Below are positions 1 through 9,184 of a stretch of DNA of 64,000 bases, one piece after another. Within the stretch, counting starts at the first letter, position 1; the number at the start of each line of letters is the position of its first letter. Made by a program: the position numbers and the translations under genes. The notes beneath the pieces are model-generated. The model worked only from the letters and a program-made list of their open reading frames with translations. It had not been told where the DNA came from and did no database searches. Source of the stretch: an uncultured Gemmiger sp. (GTDB lineage Bacteria; Bacillota; Clostridia; Oscillospirales; Ruminococcaceae); NCBI GenBank assembly GCA_944386495.1, contig CALXBE010000003.1:62001-126000 (forward strand), read 5' to 3'.

Positions 1-77
1 ATAACGCTCTTGTAACCGAACTTCTTGTACAGTGCAGGAGCAATTTCCTGGACGTACTGATCTTTCAAACGTGCCAT
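1..77 (-). CDS. rplE: 50S ribosomal protein L5, N-terminal fragment (window edge)
   Basis: Only the first 25 codons lie in the window. They begin MARLKDQYVQEIAPALYKKF, the usual start of bacterial L5, which binds 5S rRNA and helix 84 of 23S rRNA in the central protuberance. An ATG at 75-77 is preceded by a GGAAAGGAG-type ribosome binding site. It follows rplX by 18 nt, in the canonical S10/spc order. The truncation is due only to the window edge. Confidence 0.93.
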   Translation of the reverse strand, partial: MARLKDQYVQEIAPALYKKFGYKSV

Positions 78-95
78 TAGTGTTTACTCCTTTCC

Positions 96-410
96 TTACA
101 GTTCAGCGCCGCACTTCTTGCAGATGCGGACTTTCTTGCCGCCGTTTACGGAATAACCTACCCGGGTAGCCTTGCCGCACTTGGGGCAGACGGGCATGAC
201 CTTGCAGGCGTAAATGGCGCTCTCGGCCTTCACAATGCCGCCCTGCTCGCCCTGACGACGAGGCTTGACATGCTTGGTGACCATGTTGCGGCCTTCAATG
301 ATGACCTTGCCCTCCTTGGGGCTGACAGCCAGGACCTTGCCGGTCTGGCCCTTGTCCTTACCGCTGATGATCATGACATTGTCGCCGGTTTTAACATGCA
401 GATTGTTCAT
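96..410 (-). CDS. rplX: 50S ribosomal protein L24
   Basis: 104 residues, normal for L24, an assembly-initiator protein that binds the 5' end of 23S rRNA. The KOW motif is visible near residues 9-35 ([18 protein letters not shown]). The C-terminal part carries four cysteines arranged CPKCG...CKKCG, a zinc-ribbon-like pair found in many Firmicute L24 proteins. It sits between rplN and rplE in the canonical order and is co-transcribed with them. Confidence 0.97.
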   Translation of the reverse strand: MNNLHVKTGDNVMIISGKDKGQTGKVLAVSPKEGKVIIEGRNMVTKHVKPRRQGEQGGIVKAESAIYACKVMPVCPKCGKATRVGYSVNGGKKVRICKKCGAEL

Positions 411-425
411 TCTGATAAAACCTCC

Positions 426-794
426 TTACAGCGATTCCGGAGCAAGGCTCAGAATCTTCAGGTAGCCGTTCTCGCGGAGTTCGCGGGCAACGGGCCCAAA
501 AATACGAGTGCCCTTCGGGTTCTTGTCGTTGTTGATGATAACAGCAGCGTTCTCGTCGAACCGGATGTAGCTGCCGTCGTCACGGCGCAGGCCCTGCTTG
601 CTGCGTACGATAACAGCCTTGACCACGTCGCCCTTCTTCACATTGCCGCCGGGAGCAGCCTTCTTAACAGAAGCCACTACCACATCGCCAATATTTGCGT
701 ATCTCTTGCGAGAGCCGCCCAGCACACGAATGCACATTAACTCTTTAGCACCGGTGTTGTCGGCTACTTTGAGATAAGTTTGCATCTGAACCAT
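426..794 (-). CDS. rplN: 50S ribosomal protein L14
   Basis: 122 residues, the normal length. L14 lies at the subunit interface and contacts 16S rRNA in bridge B8; it is also the docking site of RsfS. The family signature region is clear ([21 protein letters not shown] and [13 protein letters not shown]). The first ATG follows AAGGAGG by 9 nt; a second in-frame ATG three codons later would give the MQTYLK form. Part of the S10/spc transcription unit between rpsQ and rplX. Confidence 0.97.
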   Translation of the reverse strand: MVQMQTYLKVADNTGAKELMCIRVLGGSRKRYANIGDVVVASVKKAAPGGNVKKGDVVKAVIVRSKQGLRRDDGSYIRFDENAAVIINNDKNPKGTRIFGPVARELRENGYLKILSLAPESL

Positions 795-824
795 GTGTCA
801 GATCCTCCTTTCAAAGTTGCAGGC

Positions 825-1079
825 TTATTTTGCCTTCTCGATGATCTTAACCAGGCGCCAGTTCTTGTCCTTGGACAGCTTACGGGTCTCCATAATCTGT
901 ACACGGTCACCGATACCGGCCTCGTTGTTCTCGTCGTGTGCCTTGAACTTAACAGTCCGCTTCATGATCTTCTTATACAGAGGGTGGGGGAAGCTGTCAA
1001 TGACGGCCACAACGATAGTCTTATCCATCTTGTCGGACACAACGGTGCCAACACGGGTCTTTCTCAAATTCCGTTCCAT
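825..1079 (-). CDS. rpsQ: 30S ribosomal protein S17
   Basis: 84 residues, typical for S17, a primary 16S rRNA binder with an OB fold. It begins [21 protein letters not shown] and contains the conserved [19 protein letters not shown] segment. It follows rpmC by 16 nt and precedes rplN, as in nearly all bacteria. Confidence 0.97.
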   Translation of the reverse strand: MERNLRKTRVGTVVSDKMDKTIVVAVIDSFPHPLYKKIMKRTVKFKAHDENNEAGIGDRVQIMETRKLSKDKNWRLVKIIEKAK

Positions 1080-1095
1080 CGTTTAACCTCCCTCT

Positions 1096-1281
1096 TTAAG
1101 CTTTCTCTGCCAGAGCGGTCATCACACGGGCGATGTCCTTCTTGACAGCATTGATACGGATGGGGTTTTCCAGCTGGTTGATAGCGTGCTGGAAGCGCAG
1201 ATTGAACAGCTCCTGCTTCAGATCTGCCAGCTTCTTGTTCAGTTCAGCTACGCTCATTTCACGCAGTTCACTTGCTTTCAT
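1096..1281 (-). CDS. rpmC: 50S ribosomal protein L29
   Basis: 61 residues. A two-helix ribosomal protein at the exit of the peptide tunnel, where it helps form the docking site for SRP and trigger factor. The family core [16 protein letters not shown] is visible. Its start codon overlaps the last 4 nt of rplP, so the two are probably translationally coupled. Confidence 0.96.
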   Translation of the reverse strand: MKASELREMSVAELNKKLADLKQELFNLRFQHAINQLENPIRINAVKKDIARVMTALAEKA

Positions 1282-1703
1282 TCTGCTGCAGCCTCCTCTT
1301 CACGAACTACAAATTTGCACTTGACAGGCAGCTTGTGGCTGGCCAGCCGCATGGCTTCACGAGCGGTCTCCTCGGATACATCAGCCAGTTCGAACATGAT
1401 GCGGCCGGGCTTGACCACGGCCACCCAGTACTCGGGAGAGCCTTTACCGGAACCCATACGAGTGCCGGCGGGCTTTTCGGTAACGGGTTTGTCGGGGAAG
1501 ATCTTGATCCAAACCTTACCGCCACGCTTGATATAACGGGTCATGGCGATACGGGCGGCCTCGATCTGGTTGGAAGTGATCCAGGCGGGTTCCAGTGCCT
1601 GCAGGCCGAACTGGCCCTGGTTCACCTTGTTGCCGCTGGTGGCAACACCTTTCATACGGCCACGCTGTACGCGGCGGTACTTAACACGCTTAGGCAGTAA
1701 CAT
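1278..1703 (-). CDS. rplP: 50S ribosomal protein L16
   Basis: 141 residues. L16 sits near the A-site tRNA elbow and is needed for late 50S assembly. It begins [19 protein letters not shown] and includes the conserved [19 protein letters not shown] segment. It shares one base with the end of rpsC upstream and overlaps rpmC by 4 nt downstream, showing tight coupling in the operon. Confidence 0.97.
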   Translation of the reverse strand: MLLPKRVKYRRVQRGRMKGVATSGNKVNQGQFGLQALEPAWITSNQIEAARIAMTRYIKRGGKVWIKIFPDKPVTEKPAGTRMGSGKGSPEYWVAVVKPGRIMFELADVSEETAREAMRLASHKLPVKCKFVVREEEAAAE

Positions 1704-2449
1704 TACTTGTTGCCTCCTTCCTTACGGGGTGCGCGGGGAGCGCGGGGTGCGCGAGGAGCGCGAGCAGGCTTCTCCTCCACAACGGGCTTTGCGCCCTTCA
1801 GGACTTCGCCCTTGTAGATCCAAACCTTGATGCCGATCTTACCGTAGGTGGTGTTTGCCTCAGCAAAACCGTAGTCGATGTCGGCACGGAGGGTCTGCAG
1901 GGGGATGGTTCCCTCGTGGTAGGTCTCGGTCCGGGCGATGTCAGCGCCAGCCAGACGGCCGGAGCACTGGATCTTGATACCCTTGGCGGGCACACCGAAC
2001 CGGGGCTGCATGGCGTTCCGCATAGCGCCCTTGGTGGCACGACGGAAGGCAATGCGGCGCTCCAGCTGAGAGGCAATGTCCTCAGCAACCAGCTGGGCGT
2101 TGGTGGAGATGCTCTTCACCTCAACGATGTTTACATTAACGGGCTTGCCGACCAGCTTGGACAGCTGAGCCTGCAGCTTCTCGATCTCAGCACCGCCCTT
2201 GCCGATGACCATGCCGGGCTTGGCGCAGTGGATGCTGACCTTTACCCGAGGAGCACCGGTGGAATCAGCGGTACGCTCGATTTCGATTTTGGGAACGCCG
2301 GCGCCGTAGAGCTGCTTCTTCAGGACCTTACGGATCTTGTTGTCCTCTACCAGGGTATCGCCGAACTCCTGCTTGGAAGTAAACCAGCGGCTGTCCCAAT
2401 CTTTGATTACGCCTACACGCAGGCCGTGGGGATTCACTTTCTGACCCAT
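1703..2449 (-). CDS. rpsC: 30S ribosomal protein S3 with repetitive basic tail
   Basis: 248 residues. S3 forms part of the mRNA entry site with S4 and S5. It begins [22 protein letters not shown]; the KH domain contains the [11 protein letters not shown] loop near residues 80-90 and is followed by the C-terminal S3 domain. After the conserved body (about residue 220) the protein ends in a tail of repeated Arg-Ala-Pro units, encoded by 9-nt GC-rich repeats at about 1720-1770. Such basic tails vary among species and are not needed for recognition of the family. Confidence 0.97.
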   Translation of the reverse strand: MGQKVNPHGLRVGVIKDWDSRWFTSKQEFGDTLVEDNKIRKVLKKQLYGAGVPKIEIERTADSTGAPRVKVSIHCAKPGMVIGKGGAEIEKLQAQLSKLVGKPVNVNIVEVKSISTNAQLVAEDIASQLERRIAFRRATKGAMRNAMQPRFGVPAKGIKIQCSGRLAGADIARTETYHEGTIPLQTLRADIDYGFAEANTTYGKIGIKVWIYKGEVLKGAKPVVEEKPARAPRAPRAPRAPRKEGGNK

Positions 2450-2464
2450 GATGTGGTTACCTCC

Positions 2465-2800
2465 TTACTCTTTCTCTTTCAGCACAACAGTCATGTGGCT
2501 GGTGCGCTTCAGGATGCGGTATGCACGGCCCTGTGCCCGGGGACGAATCCGCTTCAGGGTAGGACCGGGGCAGACATAACACTCTGCAACATACAGATTG
2601 TTCTTGTCCATGTTGTGATTGTTTTCAGCATTAGCTGCTGCAGACTTCACCAGCTTCAGAAGGGGCTCACAAGCGGCCTTCGGGGTGTACTGCAGAATTG
2701 CCAGCGCCTTGTCCAGGTCCTGGTTACGGATCAGATCCATAACGATGGAGACCTTGCGGGGACTAATGCGGGCGTAGCGAAGAGTTGCCCGAGCTTCCAT
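2465..2800 (-). CDS. rplV: 50S ribosomal protein L22
   Basis: 111 residues, normal. L22 lines the peptide exit tunnel with L4; its hairpin loop is a known site of macrolide-resistance changes. Conserved [18 protein letters not shown] and [18 protein letters not shown] segments are present. Located between rpsS and rpsC as expected. Confidence 0.97.
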   Translation of the reverse strand: MEARATLRYARISPRKVSIVMDLIRNQDLDKALAILQYTPKAACEPLLKLVKSAAANAENNHNMDKNNLYVAECYVCPGPTLKRIRPRAQGRAYRILKRTSHMTVVLKEKE

Positions 2801-2817
2801 GTTTGTGTTCCTCCTTC

Positions 2818-3090
2818 TTACTTAGTGGTCTTTCCACCGGCGTGGCCCTTGAAGGTACGGGTGGGTGCAAATTCGCCCAGCTTGTGGCCGACCATATCTT
2901 CGGTAACATAAACGGGCACATGCTTGCGGCCGTCATGCACAGCGATGGTGTGACCTACAAAGTCAGGGAAAATGGTGGAAGAGCGGCTCCAAGTCTTCAG
3001 AACCTGCTTCTTGCCGGACTCGTTCATCTCCTGCACACGCTTGAGCAGAACGGGCTGGACATAAGGTCCTTTTTTAATGCTTCTAGACAT
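2818..3090 (-). CDS. rpsS: 30S ribosomal protein S19
   Basis: 90 residues. S19 binds the 16S head with S13. It begins [19 protein letters not shown] and contains the signature [19 protein letters not shown] followed by [16 protein letters not shown]. It follows rplB by 19 nt with its own AGGAGA-type ribosome binding site. Confidence 0.97.
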   Translation of the reverse strand: MSRSIKKGPYVQPVLLKRVQEMNESGKKQVLKTWSRSSTIFPDFVGHTIAVHDGRKHVPVYVTEDMVGHKLGEFAPTRTFKGHAGGKTTK

Positions 3091-3109
3091 ATTCGTTCTC
3101 CTCTCTTAA

Positions 3110-3937
3110 TTACTTAGCGCGCTTGACAATGAACTTGTCGCTGCGGTTATGATGCTTGCGAGTCTTGAGACCCAGAGCGGGCTTGCCCCAGGGAGTAACA
3201 GGGCCGGGACGGCCAACGGGAGCGCGGCCCTCACCACCACCGTGGGGGTGATCGCAGGGGTTCATGACAGAACCGCGAACGGTGGGACGGATGCCCATGT
3301 GACGGGTACGGCCGGCCTTACCGATGTTCACATTCTCGTGATCCAGGTTGGAAACCTGGCCGATGGTGGCCATGCAGTTCAGGGGGATGTTCCGCATCTC
3401 GCCGGAAGGCAGACGGACCAGAGCGTAGCCGTTCTCCTTAGCCATCAGCTGAGCCATGTTGCCAGCGGAGCGAACCAGCTGGGCGCCGTGGCCGGGGTAC
3501 AGCTCGATGTTGTGGATGATGGTACCAACAGGGATGTTGGCGAAGGGCAGAGCGTTGCCGGGCTTGATATCGGCGCCGGCGCCTGCGATAACGGTGTCGC
3601 CAACCTTCAGGCCGTCGGGAGCGATGATGTAGCTCTTGACGCCGTCCTCATACTGGATGAGAGCGATGAAAGCGCTGCGGTTGGGATCATACTCCAGAGT
3701 CAGAACGGTAGCGGGGATGTCCAGCTTGCTGCGCTTGAAGTCGATGACACGATACTTGGTACGGTTGCCGCCGCCGTGATGACGGACGGTGATGCGGCCG
3801 GTGTTGTTACGGCCGGAAGCCTTCTTCATGGGCTCCAGCAGGCTACGCTCGGGCTCTACCTTGCTCAGCACGCTGTAATCGGTGACAGTCATGCCACGGC
3901 GGCCGGGGGTAGTCGGCTTGTACTTCTTAATTGCCAT
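3110..3937 (-). CDS. rplB: 50S ribosomal protein L2
   Basis: 275 residues. L2 is required for subunit association and for assembly of the peptidyl-transferase centre. The C-terminal signature containing the conserved His ([20 protein letters not shown]) is intact, as is the N-terminal start [21 protein letters not shown] 79-nt gap separates it from rplW; that gap can form small hairpins but I see no gene or promoter in it. Confidence 0.98.
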   Translation of the reverse strand: MAIKKYKPTTPGRRGMTVTDYSVLSKVEPERSLLEPMKKASGRNNTGRITVRHHGGGNRTKYRVIDFKRSKLDIPATVLTLEYDPNRSAFIALIQYEDGVKSYIIAPDGLKVGDTVIAGAGADIKPGNALPFANIPVGTIIHNIELYPGHGAQLVRSAGNMAQLMAKENGYALVRLPSGEMRNIPLNCMATIGQVSNLDHENVNIGKAGRTRHMGIRPTVRGSVMNPCDHPHGGGEGRAPVGRPGPVTPWGKPALGLKTRKHHNRSDKFIVKRAK

Positions 3938-4016
3938 GGTTTTCTCCTTTTTGTTATCTTATGAATGTTATCGGAGTCATATCTCCTTAATCGCAGCCCT
4001 CGGCGGGCCGCTCCTA

Positions 4017-4310
4017 TTAGGTCATGCTGGAGAAGAACTCGATTTCCTTGGAGTCCTTGCTCAGGGTTACGATGGCCTTCTTGGAGGCAGCAGTGTAACC
4101 GCCGTGCATGCCCTGACGGCGCCAACGGCCCCGTACATTGATGGTGTTCACCTTGGAGACCTTTACGCCGAACAGGCTCTCAACGGCCTGGGCGATCTCA
4201 ACCTTGGTGGAATCCTTAGCGACCTTGAAGGTGTACTTCTTGTCAGCAATACCGGCCATAGAGTTCTCGGTGATTACCGGGGCCAGGATGATATCTTGTG
4301 CTGCTTTCAT
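4017..4310 (-). CDS. rplW: 50S ribosomal protein L23
   Basis: 97 residues. L23 sits at the tunnel exit and is the main docking site for trigger factor and SRP. It reads MKAAQDIILAPVITENSMAG near the start and has the family sequence VSKVNTINVRGRWRRQGMHGG. Its ATG overlaps the stop of rplD by one base (TAATG), so the two genes are coupled. Confidence 0.96.
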   Translation of the reverse strand: MKAAQDIILAPVITENSMAGIADKKYTFKVAKDSTKVEIAQAVESLFGVKVSKVNTINVRGRWRRQGMHGGYTAASKKAIVTLSKDSKEIEFFSSMT

Positions 4311-4933
4311 TAGCCCAGAACCTCCTCCAGTTTCTTTGCTGCATCCACGCTCAGGATCAGCTTGTCAGCGTTCACTACATCGTAGGTGTTTACGCTGGTG
4401 GCGACGGTGGTCTTTACGCCCTCAATGTTGTTGGCGCTCTTGACCAGCATCTTGTTAACCTCAGCGGCTACCAGCAGGTTCTTCTTGCCGGCGCCCACAG
4501 CGGTGAGCATGTTGACCACATTCTTGGTCTTGTACTCGGTCACATTCAGGTTGTCCAGAACGATCATGTTGCCGTTCAGGGCCTTGTCGGACAGAGCGGA
4601 CAGAACAGCCAGACGCTTTACCTTCTTGTTGATGTGGTAAACATAGCTGCGGGGCTTGGGGCCGTGGGACACACCGCCGCCCACCCACTGGGGAGCACGG
4701 ATGGAACCCTGCCGAGCATGGCCGGTGCCCTTCTGACGCCAGGGCTTACGGCCGCCGCCGCTTACTTCCTTACGGATCTTGGTGTTCTGGGTGCCCTGGC
4801 GCTGGTTGGCCAGGAAGTTTACGACTGCAATGTGTACAGCCTTCTCGTTGGGCTCGATACCGAACACTGCATCGGAAAGTTCCACAGTGGAAACCTTCTT
4901 GCCGTTCATATCGACAACATCGAATTTTGCCAT
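4310..4933 (-). CDS. rplD: 50S ribosomal protein L4
   Basis: 207 residues. L4 has a globular body and a long loop that reaches into the exit tunnel; the loop segment KEVSGGGRKPWRQKGTGHAR is present near residues 57-77. In E. coli L4 also represses the S10 operon through the leader RNA; whether that happens here cannot be told, but both gaps upstream (before rpsJ and before rplC) can fold. Confidence 0.97.
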   Translation of the reverse strand: MAKFDVVDMNGKKVSTVELSDAVFGIEPNEKAVHIAVVNFLANQRQGTQNTKIRKEVSGGGRKPWRQKGTGHARQGSIRAPQWVGGGVSHGPKPRSYVYHINKKVKRLAVLSALSDKALNGNMIVLDNLNVTEYKTKNVVNMLTAVGAGKKNLLVAAEVNKMLVKSANNIEGVKTTVATSVNTYDVVNADKLILSVDAAKKLEEVLG

Positions 4934-4947
4934 TGTGTTTTCCCTCC

Positions 4948-5580
4948 TTATGCCTTCACGCTGTCGGAGATGGTCACCACGGCACCCTTGGGTCCGGGGA
5001 TAGCACCCTTGATAGCGATCAGATTGTTCTCGGGGTCGACCTTAACGACCACCAGGTTCTGTACGGTTACCTGCACAGCGCCCATGTGACCGGGCAGCTT
5101 CTTGCCCTTGAATACACGGGAGGGAGTGGAGCAGGGACCCATGGAACCGGCATGCCGTACAACGGGACCGGAACCGTGGCTCTCACGCAGCCGATGCTGG
5201 CCCCAGCGCTTGATGGCGCCCTGGTAGCCCTTGCCCTTGCTTACGCCAACCACATCTACATGGTCGCCGGCAGCGAAGACATCTGCCTTCAGGATGTCGC
5301 CAACATTCATGGCGCTGATGTCAGCCAGGCGGAACTCCCGCAGGGTCCGCTTGGGAGCTACATTGGCCTTCTCAAAGTGGCCCTTGGCAGCCTTGTTCAC
5401 ATGCTTGGCGCTTACATCGCCGAAGCCAACCTGAACTGCCTGGTAGCCGTCGGACTCTACAGTCTTCTTCTGCACTACGGTGCAGGGACCAGCCTCGACG
5501 ACAGTAACGGGAACGACCTTGCCGTTCTCGTCAAACAGCTGAGTCATACCCAGCTTCTTGCCGATGATACCTTTGTTCAT
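4948..5580 (-). CDS. rplC: 50S ribosomal protein L3
   Basis: 210 residues from the ATG at 5578-5580, chosen because it lies 7 nt after GGAGGAG and gives the family start [16 protein letters not shown]; an upstream in-frame TTG overlaps the ribosome binding site and is unlikely. L3 is one of the two assembly initiators of the 50S subunit and approaches the peptidyl-transferase centre. The gene is separated from rpsJ by an unusual 179-nt non-coding gap, described separately. Confidence 0.97.
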   Translation of the reverse strand: MNKGIIGKKLGMTQLFDENGKVVPVTVVEAGPCTVVQKKTVESDGYQAVQVGFGDVSAKHVNKAAKGHFEKANVAPKRTLREFRLADISAMNVGDILKADVFAAGDHVDVVGVSKGKGYQGAIKRWGQHRLRESHGSGPVVRHAGSMGPCSTPSRVFKGKKLPGHMGAVQVTVQNLVVVKVDPENNLIAIKGAIPGPKGAVVTISDSVKA

Positions 5581-5759
5581 TTTTTTCTCCTCCAAATAAG
5601 GTTATTGGTTGGTGCTTTCGCAACAACATGACCTCTCCGCTGTTGGGTCTGCGGATGAAGCATCTGTATTTTCTTGTTTCGGCCTTTCCATGGACGGGTA
5701 GTTGACCCTTCACGGAAGATCCTTGCCCGTATATATAATGTAGGGCCGCCTCAGGATTC
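5581..5759 (-). promoter_or_regulatory. Structured intergenic RNA between rpsJ and rplC
   Basis: These 179 nt are transcribed between rpsJ and rplC, where most genomes have a short spacer. In transcript sense a stem CGGCC (5744-5748) / GGCCG (5680-5684) encloses a second stem ACGGG (5726-5730) / CCCGT (5694-5698), followed by small hairpins such as GATG/CATC (5664-5654). I see no convincing promoter. It may be an autoregulatory ribosomal-protein site or a processing site; this is inference from folding by eye. Confidence 0.5.
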
Positions 5760-6071
5760 TTACAGCTTTACTTCAATGCTTACGCCGGCGGGGAGCTGCA
5801 GACTGGTGAGGTCTGCCACCGTCTTGTTGGACGGCTTCAGAATGTCGATCAGACGCTTGTGGGTGCGGGTCTCGAACTGCTCACGGCTGTCCTTGTACTT
5901 GTGAACAGCGCGCAGAATGGTGACCACTTCCTTGTCGGTGGGCAGAGGGATGGGGCCGGAAACCCGGGCGCCGGACCGCTTAGCGGTCTCCACGATCTTC
6001 TCTGCAGCGGCATCGATCAGGGATGCATCGTAGCTCTTGAGCTTGATTCTGATTTTCTCTTTGACTGCCAT
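5760..6071 (-). CDS. rpsJ: 30S ribosomal protein S10
   Basis: 103 residues, the full family length. S10 is part of the 30S head and also partners NusB in transcription antitermination. It contains the conserved [20 protein letters not shown] and the loop [16 protein letters not shown]. It is the first gene of the operon here; the tuf/fus genes that often precede it in Firmicutes are absent, and the gene is instead driven by its own promoter about 340 nt upstream. Confidence 0.98.
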   Translation of the reverse strand: MAVKEKIRIKLKSYDASLIDAAAEKIVETAKRSGARVSGPIPLPTDKEVVTILRAVHKYKDSREQFETRTHKRLIDILKPSNKTVADLTSLQLPAGVSIEVKL

Positions 6072-6407
6072 TTGATTCGCCTCCTAAATTATTTTGGTTT
6101 GTGCCCTTAGGCGGATCGATGAACTGATGTGTTTCGCACACGGCTCCGGGTGTTTCACATCCTTCCACGACAAAAACCGGTGAACCGCACGCAGTTCTCC
6201 CGGCTATGAACGATGCAAAGAAAGTGGACATTGGTACACGGAGTAACTTGTGTACTTATCCCTTCGCCCTTATCAGTTCTTTCGCCCGGTTCTAAGATCG
6301 GACATACTCCGCGGAAAAACCCTGTGGCTAAGACAGGCAACCTCCCGCATCAACGCATATCGTAGCTTGCACGGCTTGTACAGAAACCGCACAAGCATTC
6401 GCAGCCA
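6072..6407 (-). promoter_or_regulatory. Long 5' leader of the S10 operon
   Basis: About 335 nt lie between the predicted start point and the rpsJ ATG, with no credible coding sequence. In transcript sense it contains hairpins such as GTACAC...GTGTAC (about 6225-6246) and TGTG-CGAAA-CACA (about 6130-6142), then the AGGAGG ribosome binding site. A long folded leader in front of rpsJ suggests feedback control by a ribosomal protein, as known for E. coli L4, but I cannot match it to a named leader family. Confidence 0.55.
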
Positions 6408-6413
6408 TAAGTT

Positions 6414-6442
6414 ACTATAACACACCCTCCCGGGTGTTGCAA
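6414..6442 (-). promoter_or_regulatory. Sigma-A promoter of the S10 operon with palindrome in spacer
   Basis: On the minus strand TTGCAA (6437-6442) and TATAGT (6414-6419) are separated by exactly 17 bp. The spacer contains a perfect 6-bp inverted repeat ACACCC-N4-GGGTGT (6422-6437), which could be an operator. The region from here to the rqcH terminator (6443-6542) holds nothing else I recognise. Confidence 0.8.
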
Positions 6443-6542
6443 GTGTTTTTTGAAAAAATTTTTCAGAAAATCACGGAAAATCCCACTTTTTCCCTTTTTC
6501 TCAAAACCCCCGGCAGAGGAACAGGGAAATTGTGCATTTTGA

Positions 6543-6571
6543 TATAAAAAGGGGCCCGGAAGCCGGGCCCC
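6543..6571 (-). terminator. Rho-independent terminator of rqcH
   Basis: A perfect 9-bp GC stem (GGGGCCCGG / CCGGGCCCC, 6551-6571) with a 3-nt loop is followed on the minus strand by a short T run (6546-6550). It lies 75 nt after the rqcH stop and insulates the S10 promoter. Confidence 0.85.
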
Positions 6572-6645
6572 GGCGCTCGGATAAAGTTCCGGGAAACCCC
6601 TGTCCAAGCCACCTTTCAGCGGCTGGACACGGTTCCCCGTTTTCC

Positions 6646-8385
6646 TTATTTCTCCCGGAGGGTCTTGGCCAGTTCCGGGTCAGGGGTGATGTAGGCGGTC
6701 TCGTAGTTTTCGTACAGGACCATTCCCGGTTTCAGGTCTCCGGTCTTCCGCACATTCCGCACCTGGGTGTAGTCCACCGCCACCTTTACCCCGGTGGCCT
6801 GGCTGGAGTGGAGCACCGCCAGCTGGGCGGCCTCCTCCTTGGTGGAGTCAGGCACTTCCCTTCCCTCGCTGATGACCACCGTGTGGCTGCCGGGAGCGTC
6901 CTTGGTGTGGAACCACCAGTCCCGGCCCCGGGCGGTGTGAAGGGTGAGCCGGTCATTCTGGGCGTTGTTCCTTCCCACCAGGATGAGGAATCCGTCCCTG
7001 GAGCGGTACCGGAGAAAATCCGCCGGCTTCTGCTTCTTATCCCGGACCTTGTAGTATTTCAGGTAGCCCTGGCTTTTCAGCTCAGCCCGGATCTCTCCCA
7101 GCAGCTGTTCCCCGCCGGCGGTCTCCACCTCATAGAGAACGGTTTTCAGGTAAGCAATCTCCTGTTCCCCTTCCGCCAGCAGCTTGACCAGCATTTTGGC
7201 AGCGGTCTGCTTTTTCTTGTAATCCTTGAAATACTTCTGGGCGTTCCCGTTGGGGGAAAGCTTGGGGTCCAGAGAGATGGTCATGGGTTGGCCGTCATAG
7301 TAGTTGGTGACGGTGACCGAGGTCTGGCCCTTCTGGATGGCCCAAAGATTGGCCTGGACCAGTTCCCCTTTCAGCCGCAGCTCCTCCGCCTTCCCGGACT
7401 GAGCCAGTTCCTCCTGCCGGGCCGCCTGTTTCCGGAGGGCCCGGTCATACATATTATGGACCGCCTTGTGTAGCTCCCGGCCCTTCTGCCGCAGCCGCTC
7501 CGCTTTATCCTTGGCTCCGTAATACCCTTCCAGCAGGTCGCTGAAATTGTCGTACCGGGTCATCACCGCCCCCTGGTACTGGGTGAGGGGGGTAAAGCTG
7601 TATTCCACCGGTTTTCCGTCCTGCTGATGGACGGCGTTGGGGATTCCTCCCGCCCGGTAGTCCTCCTGGATGGAGGCAATGGCCTGTTCCAGTGCGGCAG
7701 TCTGTTCCGGGGCCAGGTGGTCCGCCTGGGCTGTGGTCTCTCCCAGAGCCCGCCAGACTGCTTCCCGGCAGACCACCGGGCCCACCCCGGACACCACCTT
7801 GCCCAGAGCGGCGGCAATGTCCAAGGGCTTCTGAGCCGCAGCCTCCACCAGCCGGGCAGGGGCAGTCTCTATAAAGTCCAGTCGGTCCGGCTTGGGAGGG
7901 AGGGTGTAGGCAAGTCCGGGCAGAAGCTGCCGCACCTGGCTGTCCTCAAAATCCACCCGCTTGAGGGCGTCAATGATCCGGTCCCCCTGGACCAGTACCA
8001 GGTTGGAATACCGTCCCATCAGCTCGGCGGCCAGGGTGTTGAGGACCAGGTCCCCCATTTCATTGACACACTGGAAATCAAAGAAAAGGATACGGTCCCC
8101 CGGCACCTGCCGCAGGTCCATCAGCTTTCCCCCCGACAGATGTTTCCGGAGAAGCATACAGAAGCTGGGCGGAGTGGCAGGGTTTTCAAAGCTCTCCCTG
8201 GTAAAGCAGACCCGGGCGGAGCCGCTCCGGGCAGAGAGAAGCAGCTTATGGGTCTGGGTCCGGGAGCGAAGGGTGATGACCACCTCGTCCCGGGTAGGTT
8301 CAAAGATTTTGTCAATGCGGCTGTCCACCAACGCCTCCTTCAGCTGGGCGGCGGCCAGGGACAGGGTTGCGGCATCCAATGCCAT
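6646..8385 (-). CDS. rqcH: Ribosome quality control protein RqcH (NFACT family)
   Basis: 579 residues, the usual length. RqcH binds stalled 50S subunits carrying peptidyl-tRNA and recruits tRNA-Ala to add C-terminal alanine tails that mark the nascent chain for degradation. The order is NFACT-N domain (about 1-270), a long coiled coil (about 280-430) and an NFACT-R/DUF814 domain (about 445-560, including DWWFHTKDAPGSH). The Asp-Arg pair required for Ala tailing in the B. subtilis protein is present at residues 97-98 (PGDRI). The ATG has a CAGGAGG site. Older names for the family are fibronectin-binding protein A or YloA. Confidence 0.95.
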   Translation of the reverse strand: MALDAATLSLAAAQLKEALVDSRIDKIFEPTRDEVVITLRSRTQTHKLLLSARSGSARVCFTRESFENPATPPSFCMLLRKHLSGGKLMDLRQVPGDRILFFDFQCVNEMGDLVLNTLAAELMGRYSNLVLVQGDRIIDALKRVDFEDSQVRQLLPGLAYTLPPKPDRLDFIETAPARLVEAAAQKPLDIAAALGKVVSGVGPVVCREAVWRALGETTAQADHLAPEQTAALEQAIASIQEDYRAGGIPNAVHQQDGKPVEYSFTPLTQYQGAVMTRYDNFSDLLEGYYGAKDKAERLRQKGRELHKAVHNMYDRALRKQAARQEELAQSGKAEELRLKGELVQANLWAIQKGQTSVTVTNYYDGQPMTISLDPKLSPNGNAQKYFKDYKKKQTAAKMLVKLLAEGEQEIAYLKTVLYEVETAGGEQLLGEIRAELKSQGYLKYYKVRDKKQKPADFLRYRSRDGFLILVGRNNAQNDRLTLHTARGRDWWFHTKDAPGSHTVVISEGREVPDSTKEEAAQLAVLHSSQATGVKVAVDYTQVRNVRKTGDLKPGMVLYENYETAYITPDPELAKTLREK

Positions 8386-8401
8386 GGGTATTCCTCCTGT
8401 A

Positions 8402-8429
8402 GAAAAACCCGTCCCCCGGAAGGGACGGG
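8402..8429 (-). terminator. Terminator of the DUF1858-trmK-Nif3 operon
   Basis: The minus-strand stem CCCGTCCC/GGGACGGG (8408-8429) is followed by TTTTTC. It sits between the Nif3-like gene and rqcH, only 17 nt before the rqcH start, so rqcH depends on read-through or on a promoter I cannot see. Confidence 0.8.
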
Positions 8430-8440
8430 CGGTGAATCAT

Positions 8441-9184
8441 TCAGCAGAGATATTGCCCGAAGGGGTCCCGGTCAGCCTGGCTGACCTTTACGGGGATTTC
8501 CGGGAACCGGGCAGCCAGATATCCGGCCACTACTTCCACCACCGGCCGTTCTGTGGCAAAGTGTCCTGCCACCACCAGGGTGATTCCCGCAGCCTGAGCG
8601 GCCAGGGCAATGTGATGGGCGGCCTCCCCGGTGACCAGGGCATCCGCACCGGCGGCCAGGGCCTCCTCCAGCATACTTCCTCCTGCCCCGCTGATGACCG
8701 CCACCTTATGGATGGGGCGGCTGCCCTCCACCATCTTGACGGCGGCGCCCAGGGTGCGGCGGCATTTTTCCGCCAGGGCAGCGGGAGTGGTCTCCAGGGT
8801 CCCGATTCGTCCGCAGGGGATGAATGCCTGAGGGTCCTGGATTCCCAGCAGCTTGGCCAGCTGGAAGTTGACCCCTTCCTGGGCAGCGTCCAGGTTGGTA
8901 TGCATACAGATTCCGCTCATTCCCCGGGCCAGGAGCATACAGGCCGGGTTATCCCATTTCAGGGATTTCAGAGGCTGGAAGATAACGGGATGGTGGCTTA
9001 CCACCAGATTGCAGCCCAGGTCCTCCGCCTCCCGGACCACCTCGGGGGTAATGTCCAGGGCGGTGAGGATCCCGGTTACCGGGCCGGGGTTCTCCACCAG
9101 CAGGCCCACATTATCCCATTCTTCCGCCAGCACGGGAGGAGCCAGCTCCTCCATGGCAGTCAGCACCTGTCTGCAATCGGTCAT
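8441..9184 (-). CDS. Nif3-like dinuclear metal centre protein (YqfO family)
   Basis: 247 residues from the ATG at 9182-9184, which overlaps the trmK stop by 4 nt (ATGA). The family forms hexameric toroids with a two-metal site; its activity is debated and GTP cyclohydrolase-like annotations are not well supported. Metal-ligand motifs are visible: VVSHHPVIFQ near residue 62, MHTNLDAAQEGVN near 100, and the C-terminal GEAAHH / GHFATE. The neighbourhood trmK-Nif3 is widely conserved in Firmicutes. Confidence 0.92.
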   Translation of the reverse strand: MTDCRQVLTAMEELAPPVLAEEWDNVGLLVENPGPVTGILTALDITPEVVREAEDLGCNLVVSHHPVIFQPLKSLKWDNPACMLLARGMSGICMHTNLDAAQEGVNFQLAKLLGIQDPQAFIPCGRIGTLETTPAALAEKCRRTLGAAVKMVEGSRPIHKVAVISGAGGSMLEEALAAGADALVTGEAAHHIALAAQAAGITLVVAGHFATERPVVEVVAGYLAARFPEIPVKVSQADRDPFGQYLC

